Under the pieces are notes generated by a model that did not search any database, was not told where the DNA came from, and saw only the letters and a list, made by a program, of their open reading frames with translations. Below are positions 52,383 to 61,920 of a DNA stretch of 64,000 nt, piece after piece. The DNA comes from Oxalobacteraceae bacterium. GTDB lineage: Bacteria > Pseudomonadota > Gammaproteobacteria > Burkholderiales > Burkholderiaceae_D. The stretch's first letter is position 1. Each line of letters opens with the position of its first letter. The position numbers were made by a program, and so were the translations under genes. The stretch lies in contig JAGKXB010000005.1 of assembly GCA_021151485.1 (NCBI GenBank), forward strand, positions 1 through 64,000, read 5' to 3'.

Positions 52383-52982
52383 ATGCGTAACTCTCAACAA
52401 AACCCTCCTCGCCTCCCCTTGTTACCACGTCTAATTTTTATGAGCCGCTGGTTGCAGTTGCCACTGTATCTCGGACTAATTTTGGCGCAATGCGTCTACG
52501 TTTTCCACTTTTGGGTTGAACTCAAGGATTTGATCGGCGCTGCGTTGGGCAATCAATCTGCGTTGGAACATATTTTTGATGCCATTACCGTTGATGGCGC
52601 CAGTAGACCCAGCAAGTTGAATGAATCCACCATCATGTTGGTCGTGCTAGGTTTGATCGACGTAGTCATGATTTCTAACCTGCTCATTATGGTAATCGTC
52701 GGTGGGTATGAAACCTTTGTTTCCCGTCTCGGCCTGGATCAACATCCAGACCAACCGGAATGGCTGTCGCATGTCAATGCATCAGTACTGAAGACCAAAC
52801 TGGCGATGGCGATTATCGGGATTTCCTCGATTCACTTACTCAAAACCTTTATCAACGCCAAAGCGTACGATGAAAAAACATTGATTGCACAAACGGTGAT
52901 TCACATCGTGTTCTTGCTCTCTGCGCTGGCAATTGCGTATTGCGACCGTATCATGACGGTTACACATCAATCGCATCATTGA
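52383..52982 (+). CDS. yqhA: YqhA/UPF0114 family membrane protein
   Basis: 199-residue inner-membrane protein of the TIGR00645 / UPF0114 group. It has membrane segments at about 23-45 (LPLYLGLILAQCVYVFHFW), 80-105 (IMLVVLGLIDVVMISNLLIM), 138-152 and 168-185. The family's conserved region GGYETFVSRL and HPDQPEWL is present. The function is unknown. It sits between acs and the fumarase gene; the fumarase starts 58 bp later and may be co-transcribed. Confidence 0.9.
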   Translation: MRNSQQNPPRLPLLPRLIFMSRWLQLPLYLGLILAQCVYVFHFWVELKDLIGAALGNQSALEHIFDAITVDGASRPSKLNESTIMLVVLGLIDVVMISNLLIMVIVGGYETFVSRLGLDQHPDQPEWLSHVNASVLKTKLAMAIIGISSIHLLKTFINAKAYDEKTLIAQTVIHIVFLLSALAIAYCDRIMTVTHQSHH

Positions 52983-53040
52983 TTAAAAATATCAATTATT
53001 AAAATTTTAATTATCAAATCATTAAAAATCATTAGAAACC

Positions 53041-54561
53041 ATGACTATTATTAAACAAGACGATTTAATCGAATCGGTTGCCGCAGCGCTGCAATACATT
53101 AGCTATTACCATCCACTCGACTTTATCCAACATTTGGCACGCGCTTACGAGACCGAACAAAGCCCTGCTGCCAAAGATGCCATCGCGCAAATTCTCACCA
53201 ATTCCCGTATGTGCGCCGAAGGAAAACGCCCGATTTGCCAAGATACCGGCATCGTCAATGTATTCCTCAAAATCGGGATGGAGGTGCGTTTTGAAGGCTT
53301 TAACAATCGCTCCATCAGCGATGCCATCAACGAAGGCGTGCGCCGGGCTTACAACCTCTCCGACAACAAATTGCGCGCCTCCATCGTGGCAGATCCACAT
53401 TTCGCACGTACCAATACCAAAGACAACACGCCCGCCGTCATCCACATGGAATTGGTGCCGGGCAATACCATCGACGTGCAAGTCGCGGCCAAAGGCGGTG
53501 GCTCGGAAAATAAATCCAAATTTGTCATGCTCAATCCTTCTGATTCATTGGTCGATTGGGTCATGAAAACCGTTCCCACCATGGGCGCAGGCTGGTGCCC
53601 ACCTGGCATGTTGGGGATTGGTATCGGCGGCACAGCTGAAAAAGCCATGTTGATGGCGAAAGAAGTCTTGATGGAAGACATCAATATGTCGGACTTGCTG
53701 CAACGCGGCCCACAAAACAAGACCGAAGAATTGCGTATCGAGTTGTACGAAAAAATCAATGCGCTAGGTATCGGTGCGCAAGGTTTGGGCGGTTTGACCA
53801 CCGTGCTGGACGTCAAAATCATGATGCATCCTACGCATGCCGCATCCAAACCGGTCGCCATGATTCCTAATTGCGCTGCAACCCGCCATGCGCATTTTGT
53901 GCTAGATGGCTCTGGCCCAGCTTACATTGAGCCACCGCTGTTATCGGAATGGCCCGATGTTAGCTGGGCGCCTGATACAGAGAGATCCCAACGTGTCGAT
54001 CTCAACACCTTGACCAAAGAACAGGTCGCTTCCTGGAAACCCGGTCAAACCTTACTGCTGAACGGCAAAATGTTAACCGGTCGCGATGCTGCGCACAAAC
54101 GCATTCAAGACATGTTATCCAAAGGAGAAAAATTACCGGTCGACTTCACCAATCGCGTCATTTACTACGTCGGCCCCGTTGATCCAGTCCGTGATGAAGT
54201 GGTCGGCCCCGCTGGCCCTACCACAGCAACACGCATGGATAAGTTCACCGACATGATGCTAGAACAAACCGGCTTAATCGCGATGATAGGCAAAGCCGAA
54301 CGTGGCCCAGCGACGATTGCATCCATTAAACAACATCAATCGGCGTATTTGATGGCCGTTGGCGGTGCGGCTTATTTGGTTTCCAAAGCTATCAAGCACG
54401 CCAAAGTCGTTGGTTTTGAGGATTTGGGCATGGAAGCGATTTACGAATTTGACGTGCAAGATATGCCAGTCACCGTTGCGGTTGATTCCCAAGGTGTCTC
54501 AGTACACACAACTGGCCCGCAAGAATGGCAAGCACTCATCAGCAAAATGTCATCGCATTGA
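53041..54561 (+). CDS. fumA: Class I fumarate hydratase (4Fe-4S)
   Basis: Hydrates fumarate to malate in the TCA cycle; the oxygen-sensitive Fe-S class. The N-terminal alpha subunit domain has ICQDTGIVNVFLKIG and WCPPGMLGIGIGGTAEKA, and the second domain has IPNCAATRHAHF; the cysteines in these stretches are the cluster ligands. Length 506 residues is normal for the fused form (two-subunit forms are shorter). Start MTIIKQDDLIESV. The E. coli names fumA and fumB cannot be told apart from sequence. The stop TGA overlaps in context with the next gene's upstream region. Confidence 0.95.
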   Translation: MTIIKQDDLIESVAAALQYISYYHPLDFIQHLARAYETEQSPAAKDAIAQILTNSRMCAEGKRPICQDTGIVNVFLKIGMEVRFEGFNNRSISDAINEGVRRAYNLSDNKLRASIVADPHFARTNTKDNTPAVIHMELVPGNTIDVQVAAKGGGSENKSKFVMLNPSDSLVDWVMKTVPTMGAGWCPPGMLGIGIGGTAEKAMLMAKEVLMEDINMSDLLQRGPQNKTEELRIELYEKINALGIGAQGLGGLTTVLDVKIMMHPTHAASKPVAMIPNCAATRHAHFVLDGSGPAYIEPPLLSEWPDVSWAPDTERSQRVDLNTLTKEQVASWKPGQTLLLNGKMLTGRDAAHKRIQDMLSKGEKLPVDFTNRVIYYVGPVDPVRDEVVGPAGPTTATRMDKFTDMMLEQTGLIAMIGKAERGPATIASIKQHQSAYLMAVGGAAYLVSKAIKHAKVVGFEDLGMEAIYEFDVQDMPVTVAVDSQGVSVHTTGPQEWQALISKMSSH

Positions 54562-54569
54562 ATGCATCC

Positions 54570-55391
54570 ATGACCAACGCCAATGCACCGATAGGTATCT
54601 TTGATTCTGGTCTGGGTGGCCTATCGGTGCTGCGGCATATTGCTGCTCAGCTACCCAAAGAGCATTTGCTGTATTTTGCTGATTCTGGTTTCGCACCCTA
54701 TGGTGAAAAATCAACATCGTGGCTGATTGAACGTTCGCTGGCGATCGCGGATTTTTTCATGCAACAAAACGTCAAAGCACTCGTCGTTGCCTGCAACACC
54801 GCCACCGCCGCTGCGATCAAAGCATTACGTGCCCGCTATCCTGATCTAGTTTTAATTGGCGTCGAACCAGGTTTAAAACCCGCCGCTGCCCTAACCCACA
54901 GCAAAATCATCGGTGTCTTGGCGACGGAATGCACCTTATCCAGCGAAAAATTCACCCAACTACGAAAACAAATCAGTGCTGCTAGCCAGGTCACATTTTT
55001 GCCACAAGCGTGCATAGGATTAGCAGATCAAGTCGAAAAAGGTGAGCTAAACTCCCCCGCCACCATCGCCCTACTGCAAACCTATATCGCACCTTTGATC
55101 CAACAAGGTGCCGATACGCTAGTGCTGGGCTGCACACATTACCCGTTTCTGCAAACGTTAATCGAAGAGATTGCGCAACAACATCAAGGCAAAAATCAGC
55201 CCGCTATCCACATCGTCGATACGGGCGCATCCGTTGCCCGGCACTTAACACGTTTATTGATTGAAAATAATTTACAACGCGACCACGATGCACGCATCAA
55301 ATTAGAGGCTTACACCAGCGGCAACAAAACTGTGCTGGAAGACGCGTTTTTAACCTTATTGCAATTGCATCCACCTGTCACGGCCATTTAA
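54570..55391 (+). CDS. murI: Glutamate racemase
   Basis: Makes D-glutamate for peptidoglycan. The two catalytic cysteines are in VVACNTATAAA and VLGCTHYPFL, with GIFDSGLGGLSVLR near the N-terminus. I choose ATG at 54570 (MTNANAPIGIFDSG), 8 bp after the fumarase stop; a longer frame starts inside fumarase at 54525. The product has 273 residues, a normal length. It is followed by tRNA-His, 93 bp away. Confidence 0.96.
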   Translation: MTNANAPIGIFDSGLGGLSVLRHIAAQLPKEHLLYFADSGFAPYGEKSTSWLIERSLAIADFFMQQNVKALVVACNTATAAAIKALRARYPDLVLIGVEPGLKPAAALTHSKIIGVLATECTLSSEKFTQLRKQISAASQVTFLPQACIGLADQVEKGELNSPATIALLQTYIAPLIQQGADTLVLGCTHYPFLQTLIEEIAQQHQGKNQPAIHIVDTGASVARHLTRLLIENNLQRDHDARIKLEAYTSGNKTVLEDAFLTLLQLHPPVTAI

Positions 55392-55436
55392 TTCGCTACA
55401 TCACCCGCCAAATAACTATTTTTTGAATATTTTTAT

Positions 55437-55465
55437 TTGCCAGACAAGAGCAAAGTTTGTATAAT
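55437..55465 (+). promoter_or_regulatory. Promoter of tRNA-His
   Basis: TTGCCA at 55437-55442 and TATAAT at 55460-55465 with a 17-bp spacer, the best sigma-70 match in the window, 20 bp before the tRNA gene. A transcription start near 55472 would give a short leader. Confidence 0.85.
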
Positions 55466-55484
55466 CGCCAGCTCTTCATGCAGT

Positions 55485-55561
55485 GGTGGTCGTAGCTCAG
55501 TTGGTAGAGTCCAGGATTGTGATTCCTGTTGTCGTGGGTTCGAACCCCATCGATCACCCCA
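55485..55561 (+). tRNA. tRNA-His (anticodon GTG)
   Basis: Cloverleaf of 77 nt. G at the -1 position (55485) pairs with C73, the mark of tRNA-His; stem GGTGGTCG against CGATCACC. Anticodon loop TTGTGAT reads GTG, T loop GTGGGTTCGAACCCCAT, encoded CCA end. A terminator follows. Confidence 0.97.
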
Positions 55562-55573
55562 CAGAATAAAATC

Positions 55574-55608
55574 AAAGAGTCACATGCTTCGGCTGTGACT
55601 CTTTTTTA
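55574..55608 (+). terminator. Terminator after tRNA-His
   Basis: Hairpin AAAGAGTCACA...TGTGACTCTTT with a 9-base loop (GCTTCGG) followed by a T-run, immediately downstream of the tRNA gene. Confidence 0.93.
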
Positions 55609-55634
55609 TTTTGTCTTAGAAAGTCGATGTATCA

Positions 55635-56060
55635 ATGATTAAATATTTCTTCTACGCAATCTTACTTACGTTAACAGCATGCAGTTCAACCCATGACCTT
55701 AAACGCGATGGGTTGAATATTTTTGGTGGTGGATTTATAGATGAAGAGCTTGGCCCTGGCGTTTATTTTATTAAGGCATTTAGTAATACTTCTCTAATTT
55801 CAACACCAAAATCTGCCGCAAATACATTCGAATACAGAGCCAAACAACTTTGCCCCATCGGATACGAAGAAATTCGCACATTATCAAATGCATATCAATC
55901 CATGACTCCGGGGTCAGATATTCCCATTCCAAACAAACCAGGATTTTTTATGCAAGGCCCTCAAATGGTTATTACATCCAAAATTGGACACATTCGCTGT
56001 AACGATGCTCCAATCACTATTAATGAAGCGAAATCTCTCGTGACTGCCAATGGTGAATAG
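55635..56060 (+). CDS. Small lipoprotein of unknown function
   Basis: 141 residues with a lipoprotein signal (MIKYFFYAILLTLTAC, lipobox LTAC, Cys16), so it should be lipid-anchored. The mature part has a Gly-rich start (GLNIFGGGFIDEELGPGVYFIKAF) similar to small outer-membrane lipoproteins in which a YFI strand follows Gly-Pro-Gly. Cysteines at about 73 and 122 could pair. No family is recognised. It is convergent with ppx, 19 bp away, and downstream of the tRNA-His terminator, so it has its own promoter. Confidence 0.7.
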   Translation: MIKYFFYAILLTLTACSSTHDLKRDGLNIFGGGFIDEELGPGVYFIKAFSNTSLISTPKSAANTFEYRAKQLCPIGYEEIRTLSNAYQSMTPGSDIPIPNKPGFFMQGPQMVITSKIGHIRCNDAPITINEAKSLVTANGE

Positions 56061-56079
56061 AAATTGTAGTCAATGAAAA

Positions 56080-57546
56080 TCAATTCCCCCTCACCACAAA
56101 CTCCACCCCTACTTCTTTCCACCACGCCTGCTCTTTCTCCAACCAAAACGATAAGGTCGGATGATCCGCAATCCGATCCTGCTTCATCTCACACTCAATT
56201 TTGTTTTTCATTTTCAGGCGTAGCTGGCTAAAGTCAATTTTCAAGCGGCAATGCATAAACATAATCGCCAAACGAAGCGCCAGTACGGCTTTGGCGAAAT
56301 CGGCATCGATCAGCGCTTCGCTGACTTTGCGTAAATTGCCTTTTTGACTCAGCGCCAACCTACTCATGGTACGTTGTTCGCGGGTAGTGAAGCCGGGTAA
56401 GTCGGCGTTTTCAATCAAATAGGCCGCATGTTTATGGTAATTCGTCTGCGAAACCGCCATGCCGGCTTCGTGCAACAAAGCGCTCCAATACAGATATTTT
56501 TCCAACGCATCAGATTCTGGTTTGAGCTGGCGAAACAGCACCACTGCATCATCCGCCACACGATTGGCACGGATTGAGTCGACGTGAAAATGCTGAGAAA
56601 ACTCTCGCACAGCTTGCTCGCGTCGGTCACGTCTGGTGGAGCGCAGGTATAAATCCCACATCACACCCATACGCAATCCAGCGGCAATGGGCTGCAAAGC
56701 TGGAATTTCTAATTCCTGCACCAGGGCAATCAAAATCGCCAGGCCGCCGATGATGGTGCCGGCACGATCGGGATTCAGCCCGGGCATGATGATTTTTTCA
56801 ACGTGGCCAAATTCAATAAAACGCGATTTGAGTGCCACCAAACTGTCATAAGACAAATCACCATTACCCAGATTGTTCTTGGAAATCACGTCATAAATTG
56901 CCCGTACCGTACCAGACGAGCCGTAAGCGTTTTGCCAATGTTGCGGCAAGTACGGTGGTGCGGCGTCTTCAAAACGCGAGCGTGCGGACAATATCGCCGC
57001 ATCGTAACAAGCAGCGTCAATATGGCCAGCGGGGAAAAACGTCAGGCTCTGCCCCACTGTCCCGACACCAAATGATTCCACACGTTCAATGCTGTGCCCA
57101 TCACCCAAAATCAATTCGGTTGATCCACCGCCAATATCGATGACCAAGCGCTTCTCATGTGCTGTGCCATTCGACACGGCCAACAAACTGGCGACGCCCA
57201 TGTAAATCAAGCGCCCCTCTTCTTCGCCCGAAATAATTTCTATTGGATAACCGATGGCTTTTTCGGCTAAGGGCAAAAAAAGCGCGACGTTCTTGGCGAT
57301 GCGGAACGTATTGGTGGCCACCACTCTGACCGCATCTAATGAATAATTGCGCAAGATGCGATTAAACCCCTTGAGCGATGTAATCGCCGACTGAATCGCT
57401 GCCTCACTCAAATACCCATCGCTATCCAGACCGGCAGCAAGACGAATCGGGTCGCGCATACTTTTGATCACACGAATGGCAACGCCGTCGTGTTGGCCTA
57501 TTTGCATACGAAAACTATTCGAACCCAAATCAATTGCAGCGAACAT
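56080..57546 (-). CDS. ppx: Exopolyphosphatase
   Basis: Cuts terminal phosphate from polyphosphate (or guanosine pentaphosphate, as Ppx/GppA). N-terminal ASKHA fold: AIDLGSNSFRMQIG near the start and VIDIGGGSTELILG near 140. The C-terminal helical part resembles HD-type (LLHEAGMAVSQTNYHKH). I choose ATG at 57546 (MFAAIDLG) rather than the first codon at 57633, since the extra 29 residues are unlike the family. The result has 488 residues, normal length. It is divergent from ppk, 230 bp away. Confidence 0.94.
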   Translation of the reverse strand: MFAAIDLGSNSFRMQIGQHDGVAIRVIKSMRDPIRLAAGLDSDGYLSEAAIQSAITSLKGFNRILRNYSLDAVRVVATNTFRIAKNVALFLPLAEKAIGYPIEIISGEEEGRLIYMGVASLLAVSNGTAHEKRLVIDIGGGSTELILGDGHSIERVESFGVGTVGQSLTFFPAGHIDAACYDAAILSARSRFEDAAPPYLPQHWQNAYGSSGTVRAIYDVISKNNLGNGDLSYDSLVALKSRFIEFGHVEKIIMPGLNPDRAGTIIGGLAILIALVQELEIPALQPIAAGLRMGVMWDLYLRSTRRDRREQAVREFSQHFHVDSIRANRVADDAVVLFRQLKPESDALEKYLYWSALLHEAGMAVSQTNYHKHAAYLIENADLPGFTTREQRTMSRLALSQKGNLRKVSEALIDADFAKAVLALRLAIMFMHCRLKIDFSQLRLKMKNKIECEMKQDRIADHPTLSFWLEKEQAWWKEVGVEFVVRGN

Positions 57547-57776
57547 GTGATTACCCCACTTAAAACTGAGAAGAATGAGAAGACTAAAATGACGTATCGC
57601 CAGCACACTACAGAAAATAAACTGGCACAACAAGAAAATTTAACTGAATACCGAATTCTGTATTTTCTTTGAATACATGAAATACGCATGAAATAATTCC
57701 ATGTCAGACTAGCGGGCTTTTGTTTACCCATATTTATACCGATTTACGCTGACAGATCTTTAAAGGCTTTTGATAC

Positions 57777-59834
57777 ATGCACAGTTTTCCACACGAACAA
57801 TTCCTGAATCGAGAACTCAGCCTGTTGGAGTTTAATCGGCGCGTCTTGGCGCAAGCCGAAGATCCGCGCACGCCATTGCTGGAACGACTACGTTTTCTGT
57901 GCATTTTTAGTAGCAATATGGACGAATTTTATGAAATTCGCGTCGCTGGCCTGCAAGAAAAAATCAAATTGCACTCCACCAGCACTGGCCCTGATGGCTT
58001 TCATGCTAGCAAAATCTTTACCCTACTAAACGACAAAGTACGGGAATTAGTCAACCATCAATATCACTTATTTAACCAAGTATTAATACCTGAATTGGCG
58101 AAACAAAATATCCGTTTCCTACGTCGCAGAAACTGGACACCACAGCAAGCAGAATGGATTAAAGCGTATTTTTTTCGCGAATTAATGCCCGTTTTAACAC
58201 CTATCGGTTTAGATCCAGCGCACCCTTTCCCACGCGTACTGAATAAAAGTTTGAATTTTGCGATTGAACTAGAAGGCAAAGATGCGTTTGGACGGCATTC
58301 TGGCGTGGCGATTGTGCAAGCGCCCAAGGCTTTGCCCAGAGTCATCCACCTGCCAGCGACGATTGCTGGTGGCGAATATGGCTTCGTGCTGCTTTCATCC
58401 ATCCTGCGTGCGCATATGGAAGAATTGTTTGCTGGCATGCACGTCCGTGGCTGCTACCAATTCCGCGTTACACGCAATAGCGAACTGTTTGTAGATGAAG
58501 AAGAAATCAAGAACCTGCGCGATGCCTTGCAAGGTGAATTACCGCAACGGCATTTCGGCAATGCAGTCCGATTAGAATTGGCTGCAGACTGCTCACCGAA
58601 TATGATTACCTTTTTACAAAATCAATTCGAACTGCGTGAAGCGGATATTTTTCTGGTCGATGGTCCTGTCAATTTGGTGCGTTTATTACAAGTTCATAGC
58701 TGGGTGGATAGACCAGATTTGAAATACGTACCCTTTCAACCTAGCTTGCCCAAACCCTTGGTTAAACAAGCAGACATGTTTAGCGCCATACGTAAACACG
58801 ATATTTTGCTACACCACCCATATCAATCGTTTACACCTGTGGTCGAATTCATCCGCCAAGCTGCGCATGATCCAAACGTTGTTGCTATCAAACAAACCGT
58901 GTACCGAGCAGGACAAGATTCAGCGCTTTTATACGCTTTAATTGATGCTGCACGCAGTGGTAAAGAAGTCACCGTCGTTGTAGAGCTACTAGCGCGTTTT
59001 GAAGAGGAGGCCAATATCAACTGGGCCGAACAATTAGAACAAGTCGGTGCGCACGTCGTGTACGGTGTAGTCGGCTATAAGGCCCACGCCAAAATGGCGT
59101 TGGTAGTACGACGTGAAGCTGGACAATTGAAACGCTATATTCACCTCGGCACCGGCAATTACCACACACAGACCACTAAGTTTTATACCGATTTCGGCTT
59201 ACTCACCAGTAACGAAGCCATGGCTAACGACGTGGCGAATATTTTTCAGGAATTAACAGGATTAGGCCACCCAAGCAAATTGGCACATTTGTGGCAGTCA
59301 CCTTTTACCCTACATCAAGGATTGATGGATGCGATACAACAAGAAATTGCACATGCCAAAGCTGGGCACAAAGCCCTGATCATCGCCAAAATGAACGCTT
59401 TGCTAGAACCCAAACTGATTCAAGCGTTGTATCAAGCATCCTGCGCTGGCGTCAAAATAGAATTAATTGTTCGCGGTGCGTGCGCATTACGTCCTGGGAT
59501 TGCCAATTTGTCAGAAAATATTCGCGTGCGCTCCATCATTGGGCGCTTTTTGGAACATACAAGGGTATTTTATTTTTACAATAACAAAAAAGAGGATGTA
59601 CGTTTATCCAGCGCAGATTGGATGGATCGCAATCTTTTCCGCCGTATTGAAGTATGTTTCCCAGTTTTGGATAAACGCTTGAAAAAACGTGTCATTCAAG
59701 AAGGGTTAAAACCTTACCTAAAAGACAATATTGAATCATGGGAAATGGATGCAGATGGTCATTATCGCCGCCGCCGTCGACGTACCACCCTCTACTCTGC
59801 CCAAAGTACTCTACTTAACACATTAGCTAATTAA
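57777..59834 (+). CDS. ppk1: Polyphosphate kinase
   Basis: Makes polyphosphate from ATP reversibly. The N-terminal domain starts FLNRELSLLEFNRRVLAQA, the middle domain has YRAGQDSALLYALIDAARSGK, and the catalytic histidines occur in GYKAHAKMALVVRR (autophosphorylated His) and FLEHTRVFYF. The arginine-rich C-terminus (RRRRRRTTLYS) is typical. Length 685 residues is normal. It is divergent from ppx; the pair allows balanced polyphosphate turnover. A degraded REP-like half lies after the stop. Confidence 0.97.
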   Translation: MHSFPHEQFLNRELSLLEFNRRVLAQAEDPRTPLLERLRFLCIFSSNMDEFYEIRVAGLQEKIKLHSTSTGPDGFHASKIFTLLNDKVRELVNHQYHLFNQVLIPELAKQNIRFLRRRNWTPQQAEWIKAYFFRELMPVLTPIGLDPAHPFPRVLNKSLNFAIELEGKDAFGRHSGVAIVQAPKALPRVIHLPATIAGGEYGFVLLSSILRAHMEELFAGMHVRGCYQFRVTRNSELFVDEEEIKNLRDALQGELPQRHFGNAVRLELAADCSPNMITFLQNQFELREADIFLVDGPVNLVRLLQVHSWVDRPDLKYVPFQPSLPKPLVKQADMFSAIRKHDILLHHPYQSFTPVVEFIRQAAHDPNVVAIKQTVYRAGQDSALLYALIDAARSGKEVTVVVELLARFEEEANINWAEQLEQVGAHVVYGVVGYKAHAKMALVVRREAGQLKRYIHLGTGNYHTQTTKFYTDFGLLTSNEAMANDVANIFQELTGLGHPSKLAHLWQSPFTLHQGLMDAIQQEIAHAKAGHKALIIAKMNALLEPKLIQALYQASCAGVKIELIVRGACALRPGIANLSENIRVRSIIGRFLEHTRVFYFYNNKKEDVRLSSADWMDRNLFRRIEVCFPVLDKRLKKRVIQEGLKPYLKDNIESWEMDADGHYRRRRRRTTLYSAQSTLLNTLAN

Positions 59835-59850
59835 GTCAGGTTACGCACTC

Positions 59851-59886
59851 GTCGCTCCCACTGATTTAGGCGAGAAACCAGTGTAT
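59851..59886 (+). repeat. REP-like repeat, degraded half copy
   Basis: Single half of the repeat, reading TCGTCGCTCCCACTG then TTTAGGCGAGAAACCAGTG. It matches the left half of the element at 29819 in most positions but has lost its partner arm and two pairing Cs. It lies between ppk and trmB on the plus strand. Confidence 0.6.
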
Positions 59887-59995
59887 TACTCACTCAATCT
59901 AATCTAGGATTAAAAACACCATTCGGCCGGATAAACGACGGGAGTGTAAAATCGAGGCTAACGAACCATCTCGATTTAACTTTTATGTGATTTAT

Positions 59996-60754
59996 ATGCC
60001 AACAAACGATCCCATCAACGATCCTATCCAGACCCCCACCAACAATCTCGCAGAGAAAAAAAACAGAAGTCCACTTTACGACCCAAGCGAACACCGCATT
60101 CGCAGTTTTGTAACGCGTGCCGGGCGCTTATCAGTTGCACAGGGACGCGCGATGGATACGCTGGGGCCACAATTTTGCATTCCCTACACAAAATCGATAC
60201 TCAATTTTGAACAAAGCTTTGGACGCACAGCCCCCACCATCTTTGAAATCGGATTTGGTATGGGCGAAACCAGCGCACACATTGCTGCTGGCATGCCAGA
60301 CAAAAATTTCATCGGCGTCGAAGTCCATACACCCGGAGTCGGCAGCTTGCTTAAACAAATCGGTGAACGCAGTTTATCTAATCTGCGCCTGATTCAACAC
60401 GATGCAGTCGAAGTCATCACCAACATGATCCCACCAACATCGCTAGCGGGTGTGCATATTTTCTTCCCCGACCCATGGCACAAAGCACGCCATAACAAAA
60501 GGCGTTTAATCCAATCACCTTTTGTCGCATTGCTAGCCTCCCGCATCGCACCAGGAGGCTATTTACACTGCGCCACCGACTGGCAAGATTATGCGGAACA
60601 AATGTTGGATGTGTTAAGTGCTGAACCCACATTGCAAAACACAGCTAATGGCTATGCCTTACGACCGGACTACCGTCCCGTAACCAAATTCGAAAACCGG
60701 GGCGTTCGTTTGGGACATGGTGTCTGGGATTTGCTGTTTCACAAGCGTAGTTGA
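59996..60754 (+). CDS. trmB: tRNA (guanine-N7-)-methyltransferase
   Basis: Methylates G46 in tRNA variable loops. Signature stretches [16 protein letters not shown] (SAM site), [35 protein letters not shown] and [16 protein letters not shown] identify the family. The ATG at 59996 (MPTNDPIND) is preferred to the GTG at 59987. Length 252 residues, with an N-terminal tail rich in Pro/Asn. The last 96 bp overlap, on the other strand, the end of the LRR gene; that overlap does not affect trmB. Confidence 0.95.
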   Translation: MPTNDPINDPIQTPTNNLAEKKNRSPLYDPSEHRIRSFVTRAGRLSVAQGRAMDTLGPQFCIPYTKSILNFEQSFGRTAPTIFEIGFGMGETSAHIAAGMPDKNFIGVEVHTPGVGSLLKQIGERSLSNLRLIQHDAVEVITNMIPPTSLAGVHIFFPDPWHKARHNKRRLIQSPFVALLASRIAPGGYLHCATDWQDYAEQMLDVLSAEPTLQNTANGYALRPDYRPVTKFENRGVRLGHGVWDLLFHKRS

Positions 60755-61384
60755 ATTACTACTGACACCAACATTCATTTGTTGTTTCGTTTGCCGCGAA
60801 CGAACTTTTTTTAGATTTGTATTTTTTGAAGAAGTGGGTACATCAGCCACGCCAATTTGAAATTTAAAGAGGGCATTGAGAAAAGCTGGATTTTGCCCTC
60901 TATCAATATCTATAGGACTCTCTCTATGTATCGCTAATAATTGACCAGTAGACTCACTCACGGAAGTTGGGCTCACTCTACGGTCATCCAATAATATCTT
61001 CACGTTTGGCAATGCCTTATGAATATCTGCAATTGAGATACTTAATTCTGGGTTCCCGCGTAAATCCAACGTTTCTAATGACAACAACACCCCCAAATCT
61101 GATGGTAATCTTTGCAAAAAAGTATTGCTTAAATTCAATTCCTTAAGTTGTGTCAAAAATGGCAATAAATTTTTGGGGAAATCAATGATCGTACATCCTG
61201 ACAAATCTAAAAAAGTCTGCTGTTTTTCTCGACATTCATCCACTCGCAAATTGGCTTGTTCTGACAAACTGTCTAACTCCATCATAGCCAAATTAAATTT
61301 TTTTTCACTTTTCTCACCTATATTTGAGTAACTTACTGAACTGCTAACAATTCTAGAATTATTACTATTATTAACCTGGAACAT
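60659..61384 (-). CDS. Leucine-rich-repeat protein, 3' end overlapping trmB
   Basis: 241 residues. Leucine-rich repeats span about residues 57-131: [39 protein letters not shown] and [13 protein letters not shown], with the LxxLxL pattern and about 23-residue periods. The N-terminal ~50 residues are polar and Ser-rich. There is no signal peptide or membrane segment. Residues 211-241 ([13 protein letters not shown]...) are read from the antisense of trmB, so the original tail was probably lost. Host-interaction LRR proteins of intracellular bacteria resemble this, but the function is not known. Its upstream DNA is AT-rich. Confidence 0.6.
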   Translation of the reverse strand: MFQVNNSNNSRIVSSSVSYSNIGEKSEKKFNLAMMELDSLSEQANLRVDECREKQQTFLDLSGCTIIDFPKNLLPFLTQLKELNLSNTFLQRLPSDLGVLLSLETLDLRGNPELSISIADIHKALPNVKILLDDRRVSPTSVSESTGQLLAIHRESPIDIDRGQNPAFLNALFKFQIGVADVPTSSKNTNLKKVRSRQTKQQMNVGVSSNSTTLVKQQIPDTMSQTNAPVFEFGYGTVVRS

Positions 61385-61763
61385 AAAAATATTATTAAAT
61401 TGATAATTAATTTGACATAAAAAAAAGAAAAAATTAAGAATAAATACATATCCCCAATCATTTTTCTTGCTTTTTAAATAATATCATAAAAACATTGTTT
61501 TATTTTTAATTAAGTAAAAAATAAACAACAAAATCCAACTTTGCAACCAACCAACACTACTCAGGCTCAATTTGGACGGTATTGAAGGATCAAAAGACAC
61601 AAATTCCAGCTCTAGGCGAAGATAAGCGAGGAATATTCATTTATTAATTAACAAATGAATACAGGTAATACAGATTAAATAATTTACCGAACGGATTTTC
61701 TATATAAAACAATCCGTGAAACAATGGAAAAATGCTCGGATTTTTTGATAGAATACGGCCCGC
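61385..61763. other. AT-rich intergenic region between the LRR gene and tRNA-Thr
   Basis: About 380 bp, very AT-rich near 61385-61520, and likely to contain the LRR promoter. A hairpin ATTCATTTATTAAT...AAATGAAT lies at 61635-61660. A possible -10 (TAGAAT) for tRNA-Thr lies at 61749-61754. No gene was recognised. Confidence 0.5.
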
Positions 61764-61839
<76 letters not shown>

Positions 61840-61841
61840 GT

Positions 61842-61876
61842 AATAAAAATGGGCTCCAACGGGGCCCATTTTTATT
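61842..61876 (+). terminator. Terminator after tRNA-Thr
   Basis: Hairpin AATAAAAATGGGCTCC / GGGGCCCATTTTTATT with one mismatch and a T-rich end, just after the CCA end. Confidence 0.88.
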
Positions 61877-61920
61877 AAAACTAACGCAATAGTAGTCACT
61901 CACTTTTTAGTTCCCCTACT

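Noticed and set aside
57490..57672. 60-codon frame at the start of ppx
   Set aside because: It lies in the divergent region overlapping the 5' end of ppx and has no coding character or homologue I recognise.
59987..59995. Longer trmB start at GTG 59987
   Set aside because: The ATG at 59996 is three codons on, and the intervening codons do not resemble the family; the effect on the protein is trivial.
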